Assembly (NCBI GenBank): GCA_965249185.1
Contig: CBDFLS010000002.1
Coordinates: forward strand, 310,001 to 374,000
DNA length: 64,000 nucleotides
Source: CBDFLS01 sp965249185
Lineage (GTDB): Bacteria; Chloroflexota; Dehalococcoidia; Lucifugimonadales; Australimonadaceae
Reading direction: 5' to 3'
The notes under the pieces were generated by a model, which had not been told where the DNA came from, searched no databases, and saw only the letters and a list, made by a program, of their open reading frames with translations. The position numbers and the translations under genes were made by a program. Shown here one piece after another: positions 54,301 to 63,125 of this stretch. The first letter of the stretch is position 1; every line of letters begins with the position of its first letter.

Positions 54301-57300
54301 CTGCTCCTCCTCTATAGGGGCGATAGCCCACCCGACTACGGGGCGCGCTGGCAGTCCCAGGGAGCGGGCCATCACCACGAAGGCGTGGTTGAAGTTGGCG
54401 CAAACGCCCCTCCGGTCCTCGAAGAGGAACCAGTCCGAAGGCTCCCAGCCCTCTGGGGCGTTCGCGTAGCCGAAGTCGTAGGTGTAGTTGGTCTTGAGGT
54501 ATTGCTCCAGAGCTTTGGCCGTCTCGTAGGGGGTTTCGGCTCCTGCCTCCCTTGTCACCTCCATTGCCAGGCGGCGCACCCGTTCTGGGATGCTGTCGGG
54601 AAGCTGGAGATATATCTCCTCCTTGGGTATCGCGGCTGAGTTGAGGGTAGGCTCGTTCAGGACTGGCTCCAGCCCAGTCCAGGAATAGGCATCGCCGAAC
54701 TCTCTAGAAGACTCGAAGAGGAGCTCACCCTCGTAATAGTCCACCGGGACAGGGAAACGCGTTTCGACGGCATATTTCGAGGTAGGTAAGAAACCGGGTG
54801 CGAACGAGGTCAGCGGGATGGCCTCTATTCTCGTGGACTGTCCTCCTGCCAGGAATCGCTCTTCAATAACGATCTGCCGGATTTTGTTCCCCCCATCTTG
54901 ATAGCCGCGCGGCTCCTCAAGGAAATCTCCCCGCCACTGGGTGCCGTCGTAGGTGTTGGCGGTCATCACTCGTAACAGACCAGTGTTGCTAGCCCCTCGG
55001 ATACGGAATACCGGGGTCTCCGAAGCCTCATGTGCCCCCTCTGGAACGATAGCGGGTACAAGAGAGACCCCACCGGCCTCCAGATCTGCCCTAACGCCGT
55101 TCTCCAGCAGCTCACCCTCGCCTGGTGGCGTGGGCGTTGGTGTTGGATCGGCAATCTGTTCAAGTCCGTACTCCTCCCGAACTCTATCGGGAGCGCCGCC
55201 CGCACCGGTAGCGTCGAAGCGGACCCACCCCAAGCCTTCAAAGAGGAGCTCGGCCCACATGTGGGCCTGCTTCGCCCGGACTAGCTGCTCTTCCTGTATA
55301 GGAGCAATCGCCCACCCGGCCACGGGGCGCGCTGGCAGCCCCAGGGACCGGGCCATCACCACGAAGGCGTGGTTGAAGTTGGCGCACACGCCCCGCCGAT
55401 CCTCGAAGAGGAACCAGTCGGAGGGCTCCCAACCCTTCGGAGCGTTCTCGTAGTCTAAGTCGTAGGTGTAGGTGGTCTTGAGGAACTGTTCTAGGGCCTT
55501 GGCCTTTTCGTAAGCGGTTTCGGCACCCGTCTCCTCTGTCACCTCCTGCGCCAGTTGACGCACTCGCTCGGGGATGGTGTCAGGAAGCTGGAGGTAGGCT
55601 TCGTTTGTGGATACGGAAGAGGAATTGAGAGTGGCTAAGTCCAGGTTTGGTTCTATGCCCATCCAATGATGGGGACGGTAAGACTCCATAGAGGACTGGA
55701 ATAGGAGCTCATGCTCGTAGTAGTCTACGGGGACGGTGAACCACCCTTTGACCACATACTTGGAAGTAGGGAGAAAACCTGGTGCGAAGGAAGTCAGTGG
55801 ATGGGCATCGATGTCCGCGGCTTGCGCTCCAATCAGGTACTGCGCATCTATGACAAGTGGGCGGGTATCGTACTCCCCTTCAAGGGAAAGCGGTTCTCCG
55901 AGAAAACCTCCTTCCCACCGAGCGCCGTCGTAGGTGTTCGCGGTCATGACTCGCAGATAGCCGGTGTTGTTGGCCCCTTTGACACGGAACACAGGGGTTT
56001 CTGAGAGCTTATGCGCCCCTTCAGGACTTATACTGACCCCTGAAACGGCCCCGCCACCCTCTAGGTTTGCCTCCACCCCGTTCTCAAGTAGCGTAGGTGT
56101 AGCAGCTGCCTCCGGTCGCGGCGTAGGCGTAGGCTCATAGGGGACTGCGGTTGACTCCGGCTCAGGCCGGGCTGGGGTTGGTACCGGAGTGGCGATAGGC
56201 TCCAGGATTTCGAGCGCTCGATCCTGCGGACCACCGGCGCCAGTGGCGTCGAAGGTGACCCATCCCATGTCTTCGAAGAGAATTTCCGCCCACATGTGGG
56301 CCTGCTTCGCCCGGACTAGCTGTGTATCTTCTGTGGGCGCGATGGCCCATCCGGCAACCGGACGCGCCGGCAGTCCCAGGGACCGGGCCATCACCACGAA
56401 GGCGTGGTTGAAGTTGGCGCACACACCCCGCCGGTCTTCGAAAAGGAACCAGTCCGAGGGCTCCCATCTCTCCGGGGCGTTGGTATAATCCAGGTCGTAG
56501 GTGTAGTTGGCTTTGAGGTACTGCTCCAGGGCCTTGGTCTTCTCGTACGGCGATGTCGCGCCTGCCTCCTCCGCAATGTCCTGTGCTAGCTGGCGCACGC
56601 GATCAGAAATGGCGTCCGGCAGCTGCAAGTACCTCGTGCCTGAGGCTACGGACTGGGATCGGAGTACATCATCCGGAAAGGTGAAATGTGACCTTGTGAA
56701 CACATACGGCACATGGATTGCTCCTTGAGACTGGAATGCAACAAGCTCCCGATTCCACAAGAGAGACGTTGGAAAGCCGATATGCGAGATGTTCAGTGCG
56801 TTGGGGATGAGACCCTTGCCGAAGCTCGTAATGGGCGTGAGGGTAATTGAGTCCTTTGCACTTTGACTGAAGTCATAGACTTGAGGATCGCGGGCCGGGG
56901 ATTCAATCGTGGGAGTATCCAGAGGGATGAACTCCAGGTCGTCGCTTACCGTCCAGACACTCCCGTCATAGTCTGTGGCTGCCAGGACCCGCAGATAGCT
57001 GGTGTGTCCTGCCCCTCTGACACGAAAGACCGGGGTGTCCGAGAGCTTGTGACCTCCCTCTGGAGAAAGGGTCAAGCTCTGTGGTGGTTCCTCAGACGTG
57101 CCGGCTTCGGTGTCTCCCTGGCTGTCCGGCCGTGCAACAACCCCACCCTGGTCCAACTGCACGTTGAGGCCGTTTTCCAATAGCACAGGCTCGCTGATGG
57201 GGAGGTCTGGAGTGTCTATCCAAGCAGCAAGGGGAGTCCCGATAAGGAGAAGTAGCAAGATAAACAGGGCAGTCGCCAGCCAGTGCGGCCCGCGGCTCCT

Positions 57301-57537
57301 ACTGAGGAGAAAGTAGACAATCAATACGCCAAGAGAGAAGACAAAGGCTAGAAAGGTGGGTCTAGCGAGGGGGTTGTCGCTATCGGTGCCCGCAACAGCT
57401 TCCAGAAAGCCTACGCCCTGACTGGAATCTACCAGGTCTCTGAAGAGACCGAAGACAAAGGCCAGCCCTGCTACGGCCACCAGTAGCAGAAGTACTAGCA
57501 GCAGTAGCGAGAATTCATATCGTCGTACAGCCTCCAT
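51352..57537 (-). CDS. Giant membrane protein with three transglutaminase-like domains and Ig-like repeats
   Basis: This protein has 2061 residues. The N-terminus has three to four membrane helices (about 10-115). Then three related blocks of about 340 residues follow, each ending in a transglutaminase-like core: RRGVCANFNHAFVVMARSLG (Cys about 371, 715 and 1042), AHMWAE or AHMWSE (His), and FDATGAGG (Asp). Each block begins with a related LLENGV segment and SExPVFR. After about 1130 come eight to nine Ig-like or carboxypeptidase-regulatory-like repeats (about 1150-1800). A membrane helix (LWLWLTAVLVPTALLSLAGGYYLY, about 1820) and a cytoplasmic C-terminal part with one more repeat and a DUF4129-like end follow. 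All three triads look intact. It heads the cluster; a role in cell-envelope cross-linking or proteolysis is inferred. Confidence 0.88.
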   Translation of the reverse strand: MEAVRRYEFSLLLLVLLLLVAVAGLAFVFGLFRDLVDSSQGVGFLEAVAGTDSDNPLARPTFLAFVFSLGVLIVYFLLSRSRGPHWLATALFILLLLLIGTPLAAWIDTPDLPISEPVLLENGLNVQLDQGGVVARPDSQGDTEAGTSEEPPQSLTLSPEGGHKLSDTPVFRVRGAGHTSYLRVLAATDYDGSVWTVSDDLEFIPLDTPTIESPARDPQVYDFSQSAKDSITLTPITSFGKGLIPNALNISHIGFPTSLLWNRELVAFQSQGAIHVPYVFTRSHFTFPDDVLRSQSVASGTRYLQLPDAISDRVRQLAQDIAEEAGATSPYEKTKALEQYLKANYTYDLDYTNAPERWEPSDWFLFEDRRGVCANFNHAFVVMARSLGLPARPVAGWAIAPTEDTQLVRAKQAHMWAEILFEDMGWVTFDATGAGGPQDRALEILEPIATPVPTPARPEPESTAVPYEPTPTPRPEAAATPTLLENGVEANLEGGGAVSGVSISPEGAHKLSETPVFRVKGANNTGYLRVMTANTYDGARWEGGFLGEPLSLEGEYDTRPLVIDAQYLIGAQAADIDAHPLTSFAPGFLPTSKYVVKGWFTVPVDYYEHELLFQSSMESYRPHHWMGIEPNLDLATLNSSSVSTNEAYLQLPDTIPERVRQLAQEVTEETGAETAYEKAKALEQFLKTTYTYDLDYENAPKGWEPSDWFLFEDRRGVCANFNHAFVVMARSLGLPARPVAGWAIAPIQEEQLVRAKQAHMWAELLFEGLGWVRFDATGAGGAPDRVREEYGLEQIADPTPTPTPPGEGELLENGVRADLEAGGVSLVPAIVPEGAHEASETPVFRIRGASNTGLLRVMTANTYDGTQWRGDFLEEPRGYQDGGNKIRQIVIEERFLAGGQSTRIEAIPLTSFAPGFLPTSKYAVETRFPVPVDYYEGELLFESSREFGDAYSWTGLEPVLNEPTLNSAAIPKEEIYLQLPDSIPERVRRLAMEVTREAGAETPYETAKALEQYLKTNYTYDFGYANAPEGWEPSDWFLFEDRRGVCANFNHAFVVMARSLGLPARPVVGWAIAPIEEEQVVRAGQAHMWSEVLFESIGWVRFDATGAGGAPDRVREEFGLEVIDDPTQTPTPTPSGPAPEPLETITEITALDPSATKGGQFTVAGTVTDSQGRPVDGMSLEIFINETKEHGGILLGTGQSSNGTFEIVVQVPTDIPVGKYQVLAHALPLEGYLDSWSDPPIIIRSETETTLEGPDSVLVGSTGAFTGTLREESGEPLADHDVQLLIDGALVGTTQTSPEGEFSFEHTFTVSRETAVTAHFPGTELFHSSQAEHQLLVVVETTLTLEDPEEAYMEQPVRFSGELRDMFDSPIAEGEIVLLSAAEGEIGRAVTDEDGAFNIDHTFLEGGSYTIRAKFPGTTLLLPSSAEVAINVFINTLLTLEAPTVVNIDEPAVFTGTLTDTFDNGLEAQGIYMSVDGKAESLVSATTDALGRYQWSSVFDEEGEYRIDASFPGEGLYLPSGAMAMVTVMVPTSIVLELPDYSLVHHETTLAGILRNSRGEGLSGLPVSIWIDDLPSSTVTTDGDGRFSLQHTFTQTGSSQITAEFAGEGFLLPSKAEETLRVFTVAIETDVPDTMVRGETTTVGGRLTLDDAPLTGEPVTLLWDDQQVAEVTSQDDGDFSYDLAVDPSESLETHRITLSVPGFQEEAEVVVAVKAQTSLAIAGPLEGNPEDTLEFNATLLDDSGSTVPQLPVSLDEHAISGITDEEGVASLSYQVPQEMEAGPLSFIFRFEGTDQYLESEASVGVGIVLPPSRLWLWLTAVLVPTALLSLAGGYYLYRRRPRPTPSLEPVAPPESALEPVAAPAGRKRLATALYIELPQIVDPLPAVWGVGEPLEVRITLRDENQMPLPDHTVEVSLGDEHRELSTDSEGVYTLEHTFSRKGTVTVAATIQDDSEYKGTFRRVSVRIVDYREAVVQLYNDSLQELRRYGLQLRPESTPREVEHLVRRRWNSGSEVHVGQMVDCFEEADYSLHEIQRDNYVQMYLACSQLKQRREAADAVTV

Positions 57538-58157
57538 TCTTACTTAAAGGAGCCACAACAGCCCAAGTCTGGTCCTGGACAAGACCCGTTGGTCTTAACC
57601 GAATGAATCCTTCCCTTCGACCAGGTAACCCGTACCTCCCATAGGCCAGCTGTTGACGTAGGTACGGCTCCGCGCCGGCCAGTTACCCCATGGCTTGGCC
57701 CTAATGCTCATGCCGGTTCAACTGGCCGCCGCATTCCTCCTTTCGATGGGTACGCAAAGGCAACACTTGCCTAGGGTCACGGATACTCGCTTCATTGATG
57801 CCTCTCCATCTGTGAAAACGGGTAGCGCAACAACTTGGCTTCCGGGTACACCTTCATGGCCTAAGCTCAGCTACCAGTGGAACCTCGGCCATCCGTGGCC
57901 GCACATGGGTGCGGGCGAGGCCACAATCCATCCCCGCGTGGCGAGCCTTCATACCAGTTCTCCGAATCGCGCTCTTCAAGCGCCTATATTCTCTTGCGCG
58001 ATCCTCTAGTTGCCAAGTGGAGTAGGCGTCGGATAGTGAGCGTGTACGTCGCAAAACGTAGAACTGCAGGCGTTCAGCGGGGTAAATCTCCATCGGAGAG
58101 TCTGCCCCGTTCGACTGGCCCACGCTGCTGGCGATGGCGCCGCAGCACTCAGAGGAG
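57538..58157. other. Intergenic region with a doubtful small frame
   Basis: This region lies upstream of the giant transglutaminase gene and should hold its promoter. One minus-strand frame (57,854-58,093, starting MEIYPAERLQFYVLRRTRS) would give 79 residues, Arg-rich at the N-terminus, with no clear ribosome binding site. I regard it as unproven. No RNA gene was recognised. Confidence 0.35.
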
Positions 58158-59543
58158 CTACGGTCCGTTGGTCTGAGAGCCGCCGTTGTCCGTTGGCGAC
58201 CGCTGCAGGTCCAGGAAGCACACGTTCGCCCCTGCGTCCAAGAAAGACCCCGTTGCATCACGTCCTACGGGCAGCCGGGGAGTCCTCCTCTGAAGCTGGA
58301 ATGCGAAGTCTCGTACATTGAGCTCCACGTGACTACTTAACTCCCGATCCAGAAGGGTCCTCAACTCGCCGTTGGCGAAACGCCTACCGGGACTGCGGGC
58401 GTAGATGCACAACAGGGAGAAGGGACCGCTGCGGACGGCCGAGGCTTTGTCGCGAACGCGAAAGTCGAGCTTGGCCCACGTCCCATCAGTACGAAGGAAC
58501 GCGTTGCCAGCAGCCTTGTCTACAAGCAGGTCAACGTCATGAAGCATATCGTACTTGCCACCGACCAAACGCTGATATTGGCCGCCCGTGATTTCAATCT
58601 CGTACCCATTGAACACGGCGACATACTCCGCTCCATGCCCAGTGGATGGACTCAGGGACTCAATCTGCCGAGCGATACCGGCGACCCAGGGAGGTGCATC
58701 CAGATACTGCTGCCTGGTGGCTGGTGTACGACGGGCAATGCCGCCGCCCTCCGCCGACCGCGTCCACTTTAGAATCGACCCCAACATGCTTCCGCCAAGC
58801 GCCGCGATCATGAAAGCCACTCCTATCGCCGTAAAGGCCAGGAGGCCGTCGCGGTGCCAGGTGTCATACTCTTCGGGGGGATATCCCAGTTCCGACCAGC
58901 GGTATTCCCATGTCCACAACATATTGCCGGATGCGGGGAACTGCTCGACCTTGTACAGCACGACCATCGCGCCGATGCAGAGGACGAGGAACACAAGGAT
59001 CGAGCCCAGGGCACAGATGAACCAGTATCGAGCCTGAACCGGATCAAGGCTCATCTCCGAGTCTCTGAGGGCGTGGATGACGGTCAGCGCTCCGGCAATC
59101 ACCGCTCCCAACGCCAAATGAGTTGGCTTCCACCCGTGGCTCGATAGGACGATGATCGGTAGGTATGCGAGAAGCACAGGCGGCGCACACAACACCGCGC
59201 CCCTGGTGAGCGGACTCCAGTGACCTCCCGTGAACCACCGCTGTCGCCCCCGGAGCCAGCGATAGCAAACGTACCCCACTAAGGCAAGAGCCGAACTCAG
59301 TCCGGTAGACAGAACCAGCGGCAGAGGATAGGCCGATACGGACTTCAGTGTGAAGAACCCGTATGGGTCTGTTCGGGTAATCAAGGTGAAGGTCATCGGC
59401 AGGTTCAGCATCACCAGCAGGGAGACGAGCAGCAGGCGTCCCAACCAGGGTTGGGGCCAGTCAGTCACGGGGGTCGGCGCAAGGTTGTCACCACCGGCCC
59501 GCCAGGCATCATCGCGCATCGGCACAGTCCGGTGGCTGCTCAT
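58158..59543 (-). CDS. Membrane protein of unknown function
   Basis: This protein of about 461 residues has six predicted membrane segments in the first 270 residues (LGRLLLVSLLVMLNLPM, LPLVLSTGLSSALALVGYVCY, LCAPPVLLAYLPIIVL, LGAVIAGALTVIHAL, FICALGSILVFLVLCIGAMVVLY, LLAFTAIGVAFMIAALGGSML). A cytoplasmic C-terminal domain of about 190 residues follows (VAVFNGYEIEITGGQYQRL, RVRDKASAVRSGPFSLL). I do not recognise it. The ATG at 59,543 is preferred; a GTG lies 12 bases upstream. Confidence 0.7.
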   Translation of the reverse strand: MSSHRTVPMRDDAWRAGGDNLAPTPVTDWPQPWLGRLLLVSLLVMLNLPMTFTLITRTDPYGFFTLKSVSAYPLPLVLSTGLSSALALVGYVCYRWLRGRQRWFTGGHWSPLTRGAVLCAPPVLLAYLPIIVLSSHGWKPTHLALGAVIAGALTVIHALRDSEMSLDPVQARYWFICALGSILVFLVLCIGAMVVLYKVEQFPASGNMLWTWEYRWSELGYPPEEYDTWHRDGLLAFTAIGVAFMIAALGGSMLGSILKWTRSAEGGGIARRTPATRQQYLDAPPWVAGIARQIESLSPSTGHGAEYVAVFNGYEIEITGGQYQRLVGGKYDMLHDVDLLVDKAAGNAFLRTDGTWAKLDFRVRDKASAVRSGPFSLLCIYARSPGRRFANGELRTLLDRELSSHVELNVRDFAFQLQRRTPRLPVGRDATGSFLDAGANVCFLDLQRSPTDNGGSQTNGP

Positions 59544-59717
59544 GGCGCGAGGCACCTAAGCCGAACACATTGCTGGAGCGTCTGCTCCAGAACCTCTCTC
59601 AGCAGCCTCCACAAGTCCGCATCGAGCTTGAGCGGCATCATTTGGGGGCGAGCCCGACAAACAGCGAGGCTCGGAGTTCTGGAGAGAGTCGTAAGGGAAT
59701 CATGACCCAGATACGTA

Positions 59718-59915
59718 TCACTCCTCCTTTATCTTGCCGGTCTTGGGATCGTAGTTCTTGGCGAAGCCTACAAGGACTTCGTGCCGGACAAACCATTGGG
59801 TTCCCCGTCGCAGTGCCACCAAGCGCTTTGACCTGATGTTCCGGCGAACGGTCTCCTCACTCACATTGAGGATGGACGCCACCTGTGGCACGGTATACTC
59901 GTCTAGCTTGTTCAT
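59718..59915 (-). CDS. Excisionase-type (HTH_17) DNA-binding protein
   Basis: This 65-residue protein is of the MerR-like/excisionase type: EYTVPQVASILNVSEETVRRNIRSKRLVALRRGTQWFVRHEVL. It would bind DNA as a small regulator or excisionase. It lies at the edge of a small plasmid-like region (DUF2958 and duplicated acidic protein). An upstream in-frame start at 59,969 is less likely, because this family begins near MNKLDEYTV. Confidence 0.82.
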   Translation of the reverse strand: MNKLDEYTVPQVASILNVSEETVRRNIRSKRLVALRRGTQWFVRHEVLVGFAKNYDPKTGKIKEE

Positions 59916-60135
59916 GGCACTGTCCCGGAAAGTGTAGACGTTGCTGATGTAGCATACCACACCATTCAATGGTCAAGCGATCGTTTGTCCATGAGGGAAC
60001 TCGCTCGAATACGGGGGGCACAAGGAGTTCGCCTCTCCTTGCGGCTAATGGCGTCCGCCCGAAGACTGTTGGGCCGCCGCTTTGACTACCCTCCTTTGTG
60101 CCAGTGATGATTTTGGGCAACAAAAAAGGACCTCA

Positions 60136-60164
60136 CATATGGATAGGCAGGGGCAGCTACCGTC
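60136..60164 (+). repeat. Left arm of a 29-bp perfect inverted repeat
   Basis: The arm, starting CATATGGATAGGCAGGGGC, is repeated exactly in reverse at 61,801-61,829. On both sides the similarity continues imperfectly (about 80 bp in all), including a T-rich or A-rich stretch outside. The arms enclose an ~1.7 kb unit. Confidence 0.88.
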
Positions 60165-60237
60165 ATCCAACGCTGACCTCCCCTTTGGTGCGACAACCTA
60201 CTCGGATCGAAATGCAAAAAGGCCCCTATATATAAGG

Positions 60238-60276
60238 AAAAGGGCAGGCGGCCGTCACAACGACGACCACCTGCCC
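60238..60276 (-). terminator. Intrinsic terminator of the acidic-protein gene
   Basis: On the minus strand a 15-bp stem (GGGCAGGTGGTCGTC and GACGGCCGCCTGCCC, pairing with two G-U wobbles) has a 5-base loop and is followed by TTTTCC. It lies ~40 bases after the stop at 60,319. Confidence 0.85.
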
Positions 60277-60318
60277 CGATTGCTCCTAAGCAGGCCGGAC
60301 CTTCCGAGAACCCAGCTC

Positions 60319-60816
60319 TTAGAACAGCTTCAGCGTCTCTGGCTGCGGCTGCGCTGCATCTCCCTCGGCAGTTGAGTCCTTCGCCGAACTCTGTTCACGT
60401 CGGCCCCGACCCCTGGTAGAGGGTGTGGGTCGCGCGCGTGCGGGATACTTGGGTTCGTCCTCCCACCTGGCCCTCGCCCTTTCGATCACCGCCGGGACTT
60501 CCTGCGCTAGCCCGGATAGGTCCGGGCCATCGAACGACTCGATGTGCGGGTCCGAAGACGGCCCTTGCACCCCGATGGTGGCTCTGCCGTCCTTGATGGC
60601 CAGGACGACCTTCAGGTCCTCTGGCGGAGCGGTCTCGTCTCCGCCGGTCTGGTCCTCACCGATCTCCGAATCTTGCTGGGCCTGTTCGGTCTCGTTCTTG
60701 TCGGCTTCTTCGTTGGCAACCGTGACAGTCTGGTCGGCTGACGTATCGCCGAAGAGACTCTCGTAAGTGTTCAAGGCATCCTTGCGGGACGCTTCCGTAT
60801 CGTTCTCGTTAGACAT
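60319..60816 (-). CDS. Acidic protein of unknown function, paired with an inverted copy
   Basis: This 165-residue protein follows a strong site (GGAGAGGAG). The N-terminal 70 residues are acidic and disordered-looking (ADKNETEQAQQDSEIGEDQ), followed by a compact part (DLKVVLAIKDGRATIGVQGPSSDPHIESFDG) and a basic tail ending ETLKLF. I know no family. A truncated inverted relative lies at 61,280-61,621. It probably shares a transcript with the DUF2958 gene upstream. Confidence 0.65.
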   Translation of the reverse strand: MSNENDTEASRKDALNTYESLFGDTSADQTVTVANEEADKNETEQAQQDSEIGEDQTGGDETAPPEDLKVVLAIKDGRATIGVQGPSSDPHIESFDGPDLSGLAQEVPAVIERARARWEDEPKYPARARPTPSTRGRGRREQSSAKDSTAEGDAAQPQPETLKLF

Positions 60817-60888
60817 GATTTCTCCTCTCCTTGGTTCTTCGTTCCTACTCTGGCCGCGTTCGTGAGGGCCTTACCTGTGCTTCGCGTC

Positions 60889-61248
60889 TCATCGCGACCG
60901 TCTCCTGATCTCGCCGATGGTCTTCGGCTCCCAGTACAGGTCGCGCTCCACGGCGGGAACGTTGCCGAGCACGGTTGATTCCGCCAGCTCGGTGAGGTGG
61001 AAGTATCCGAGTTCGGTCTCAAACCCTTCGACCAGACCGAAGCACAGGCCGGTCAGGGGATTCCACTCGGTGATGAACCAGCGCCAGCCGGTATGTAAGC
61101 TGAACAGCTTGGCTGGAGCGAGCACGTCGTCGAAGTCGTCGACATCCTCGTTGGCCCCGATCATGGGGATCTTGGCTCCGAGCTCCTTGGTCATCAGCTT
61201 GTGTCTGCGGTACCTGCTGTTGGTGTCCTGCCAGGTTGGGATGGTCAT
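60889..61248 (-). CDS. DUF2958-family protein
   Basis: This 119-residue protein shows the DUF2958 pattern: VLAPAKLFSLHTGWRWFITEWNPLTGLCFGLVEGFETELGYFHLTEL, then RDLYWEPKTIGE. The family is typical of plasmids and integrative elements; biochemical function is unknown. The ATG at 61,248 follows AAAAGGGAAAAG. Confidence 0.85.
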   Translation of the reverse strand: MTIPTWQDTNSRYRRHKLMTKELGAKIPMIGANEDVDDFDDVLAPAKLFSLHTGWRWFITEWNPLTGLCFGLVEGFETELGYFHLTELAESTVLGNVPAVERDLYWEPKTIGEIRRRSR

Positions 61249-61279
61249 GGCTTTTCCCTTTTCGTCAAGCTCGGACCTT

Positions 61280-61621
61280 GACAAGGAGGAACAGGCTGTC
61301 GTAGCCGAGATCGCGCCCGATGACCTGAAGGTGGTCGTGTCCATCAGAGAGGGCCGGGCCTCAATTGGGGTGCAGCAGCCCTCGTCTGACCCTTACATCG
61401 AGTCCTTCGACGACCGAGACGTACCCGAACTGGCCCAGGAGGTTCCTGCGGTGCTGGAAAGGACGAGAGCCAGGTGGGAAGACTCACCCAAACATCCCGC
61501 TTACGAGCGACCCACTCCCTCGACAGGGCGTCGGCCACGGCGCGAACAGCCACCGGCGCAGAACCCTACTGCTGAGGGAGAGGCAGCCGAGCAACAGCCT
61601 GAAACGCTGAGGCTGTTCTGA
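61280..61621 (+). pseudogene. Truncated inverted copy of the acidic-protein gene
   Basis: About 110 residues (DDLKVVVSIREGRASIGVQQ, then ELAQEVPAVLERTRARWED, ending ETLRLF) align with the C-terminal two-thirds of the protein at 60,319-60,816, but on the other strand. The acidic N-terminus is missing, and the 5' part is replaced by the upstream region of the DUF2958 gene. The frame is open to the left without a credible start. It is probably a relic of an inverted duplication. Confidence 0.75.
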
Positions 61622-61800
61622 GTGTTTTGGTGGAGCCACACTCGGAACGGCCAGCCATATGGAGCGGTCGTTGGCAGTGGCTCCAACCGGCGTCGCTCTC
61701 TCTATTCCAGTGGGAGTTGGGCCTGGAGAGAGAAAGAGAGGAGGAGTTGGTCAGCGCAGGTCGCTGATCGCAGAAACCACAGGGGCAGCCATCGTTTGAA

Positions 61801-61829
61801 GACGGTAGCTGCCCCTGCCTATCCATATG
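61801..61829 (-). repeat. Right arm of the 29-bp perfect inverted repeat
   Basis: This is the exact reverse complement of 60,136-60,164. It is followed by GGGCTTTTTTCGTTGC, which could act as a terminator tail. Confidence 0.88.
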
Positions 61830-62204
61830 TGTGGGCTTTTTTCGTTGCACGAAAACCCCGCATAATGAATCCAGGAACCGATCACAGATGTGCCGCCATT
61901 TACTCAATTGAAAAGCAAGAAACTTCATTGACAGAAATGCCGAACAGTCGGATGATCTAATGGGATATATCGTTTCTTCATCTAGGAACGAGAGTTCTCC
62001 CTGTCAACTCCAGTAACCTTTGGTGACAGCGTTGCAGGCAGCGGCACACCCGCTGACCCGCTCTCCGGACTGGCCAAAGTCAGCGAGCCGACAGTAGGCT
62101 CCTCCGAGAGTCCCTGTCCCTTGCCGGCTCTGCTTCATCCCGCCGTAGAATCCTAGCGTCGAGGGTCCGGTGGGCGATTAGACTTGCGTGCGAAAGGAAG
62201 ATAC
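61830..62204. other. Intergenic region before the ABC transporter
   Basis: No gene is seen. AAGGAAG at 62,193-62,199 is the ribosome binding site for the ATPase gene. This stretch is the likely boundary between the small plasmid-like island and chromosomal genes. Confidence 0.4.
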
Positions 62205-63125
62205 ATGAATGAGAGCGTGATTCGGACCGATGGGCTGACCAAGCGATATGGCGACATCCTTGCCGTAGACGACCTCTCGCTGGAGGTGCCCGGCGGGCAG
62301 GTCTTTGGTCTTCTCGGTCCCAACGGCTCGGGCAAGACGACCACCATGGGCATGCTGCTTGGGCTGGTGAAGCCAACCGCGGGCAGCTTTAGTCTGTTTG
62401 CCAGCGGCACGCCCCATCAGAATGCCCTCCATCGCGTCGGTGCCATCGTCGAGACCCCTTCCTTCTATCCGTACCTGTCGGGTCGAGACAACCTGGCCTA
62501 CTACCAGGGGGTCACAGGGAGGGGCAACCGGAAAGAGCTGGACGACTTGCTGAGCAAGGTGGGCCTTGCCGACCGCGCGAAGAGCCGCTTCCGCACCTAC
62601 TCTCTGGGCATGAAGCAGCGCCTGGGCTTGGCCTACGCCCTGCTAGGCGACCCCGAGCTCCTGTTCTTGGACGAGCCGACCAACGGCATGGACCCCGCGG
62701 GCATGGCGGAGGTGCGGGATATGATCCGCGGCCTCGGCACGGGTGGGCGCACCGTGCTGCTGTCCAGCCACCTGCTGCACGAGGTGGAGCAGGTATGCGA
62801 CAGCGTCGCCATCCTCTCCAAGGGCAAGCTCATCGCCCAAGGCAAGGTCGCTGACCTGGTGCACACGCGAGCGGGGGAGCGGGTGCGCCTGCGTACCACG
62901 GACAATGCGAAGGCCATCGAAGTCTTGTCGGCGCTGGAGTGGGTTGGCGATGTGACTATAGACGGTGAGTCGGTGGTAGTGACGGCTCCGAGTGAGCGTT
63001 CGTCGGAGTTGAGTTCAGCCCTGGGTCGCGCGGAAGTCTACGTCACGGAGATGGCAGCCGATGAGATGTCGTTGGAGCAGTACTTCCTGGAGATTACGGG
63101 CGACGGAAAGAAGGACGCAGAGTGA
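62205..63125 (+). CDS. ABC transporter ATP-binding protein
   Basis: This protein of 306 residues has Walker A GLLGPNGSGKTTTMGML, a Q-loop region (VETPSFYPYLSGRDNL), signature YSLGMKQRLGLAYALL, Walker B LLFLDEPTNGMDP, and H-loop LLSSHLLHEVEQV. The C-terminal ~80 residues form the extra domain of CcmA/DrrA-like exporters. The start at 62,205 follows AAGGAAG. It overlaps the permease gene and is probably a multidrug or lipid-like exporter; the substrate is unknown. Confidence 0.92.
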   Translation: MNESVIRTDGLTKRYGDILAVDDLSLEVPGGQVFGLLGPNGSGKTTTMGMLLGLVKPTAGSFSLFASGTPHQNALHRVGAIVETPSFYPYLSGRDNLAYYQGVTGRGNRKELDDLLSKVGLADRAKSRFRTYSLGMKQRLGLAYALLGDPELLFLDEPTNGMDPAGMAEVRDMIRGLGTGGRTVLLSSHLLHEVEQVCDSVAILSKGKLIAQGKVADLVHTRAGERVRLRTTDNAKAIEVLSALEWVGDVTIDGESVVVTAPSERSSELSSALGRAEVYVTEMAADEMSLEQYFLEITGDGKKDAE

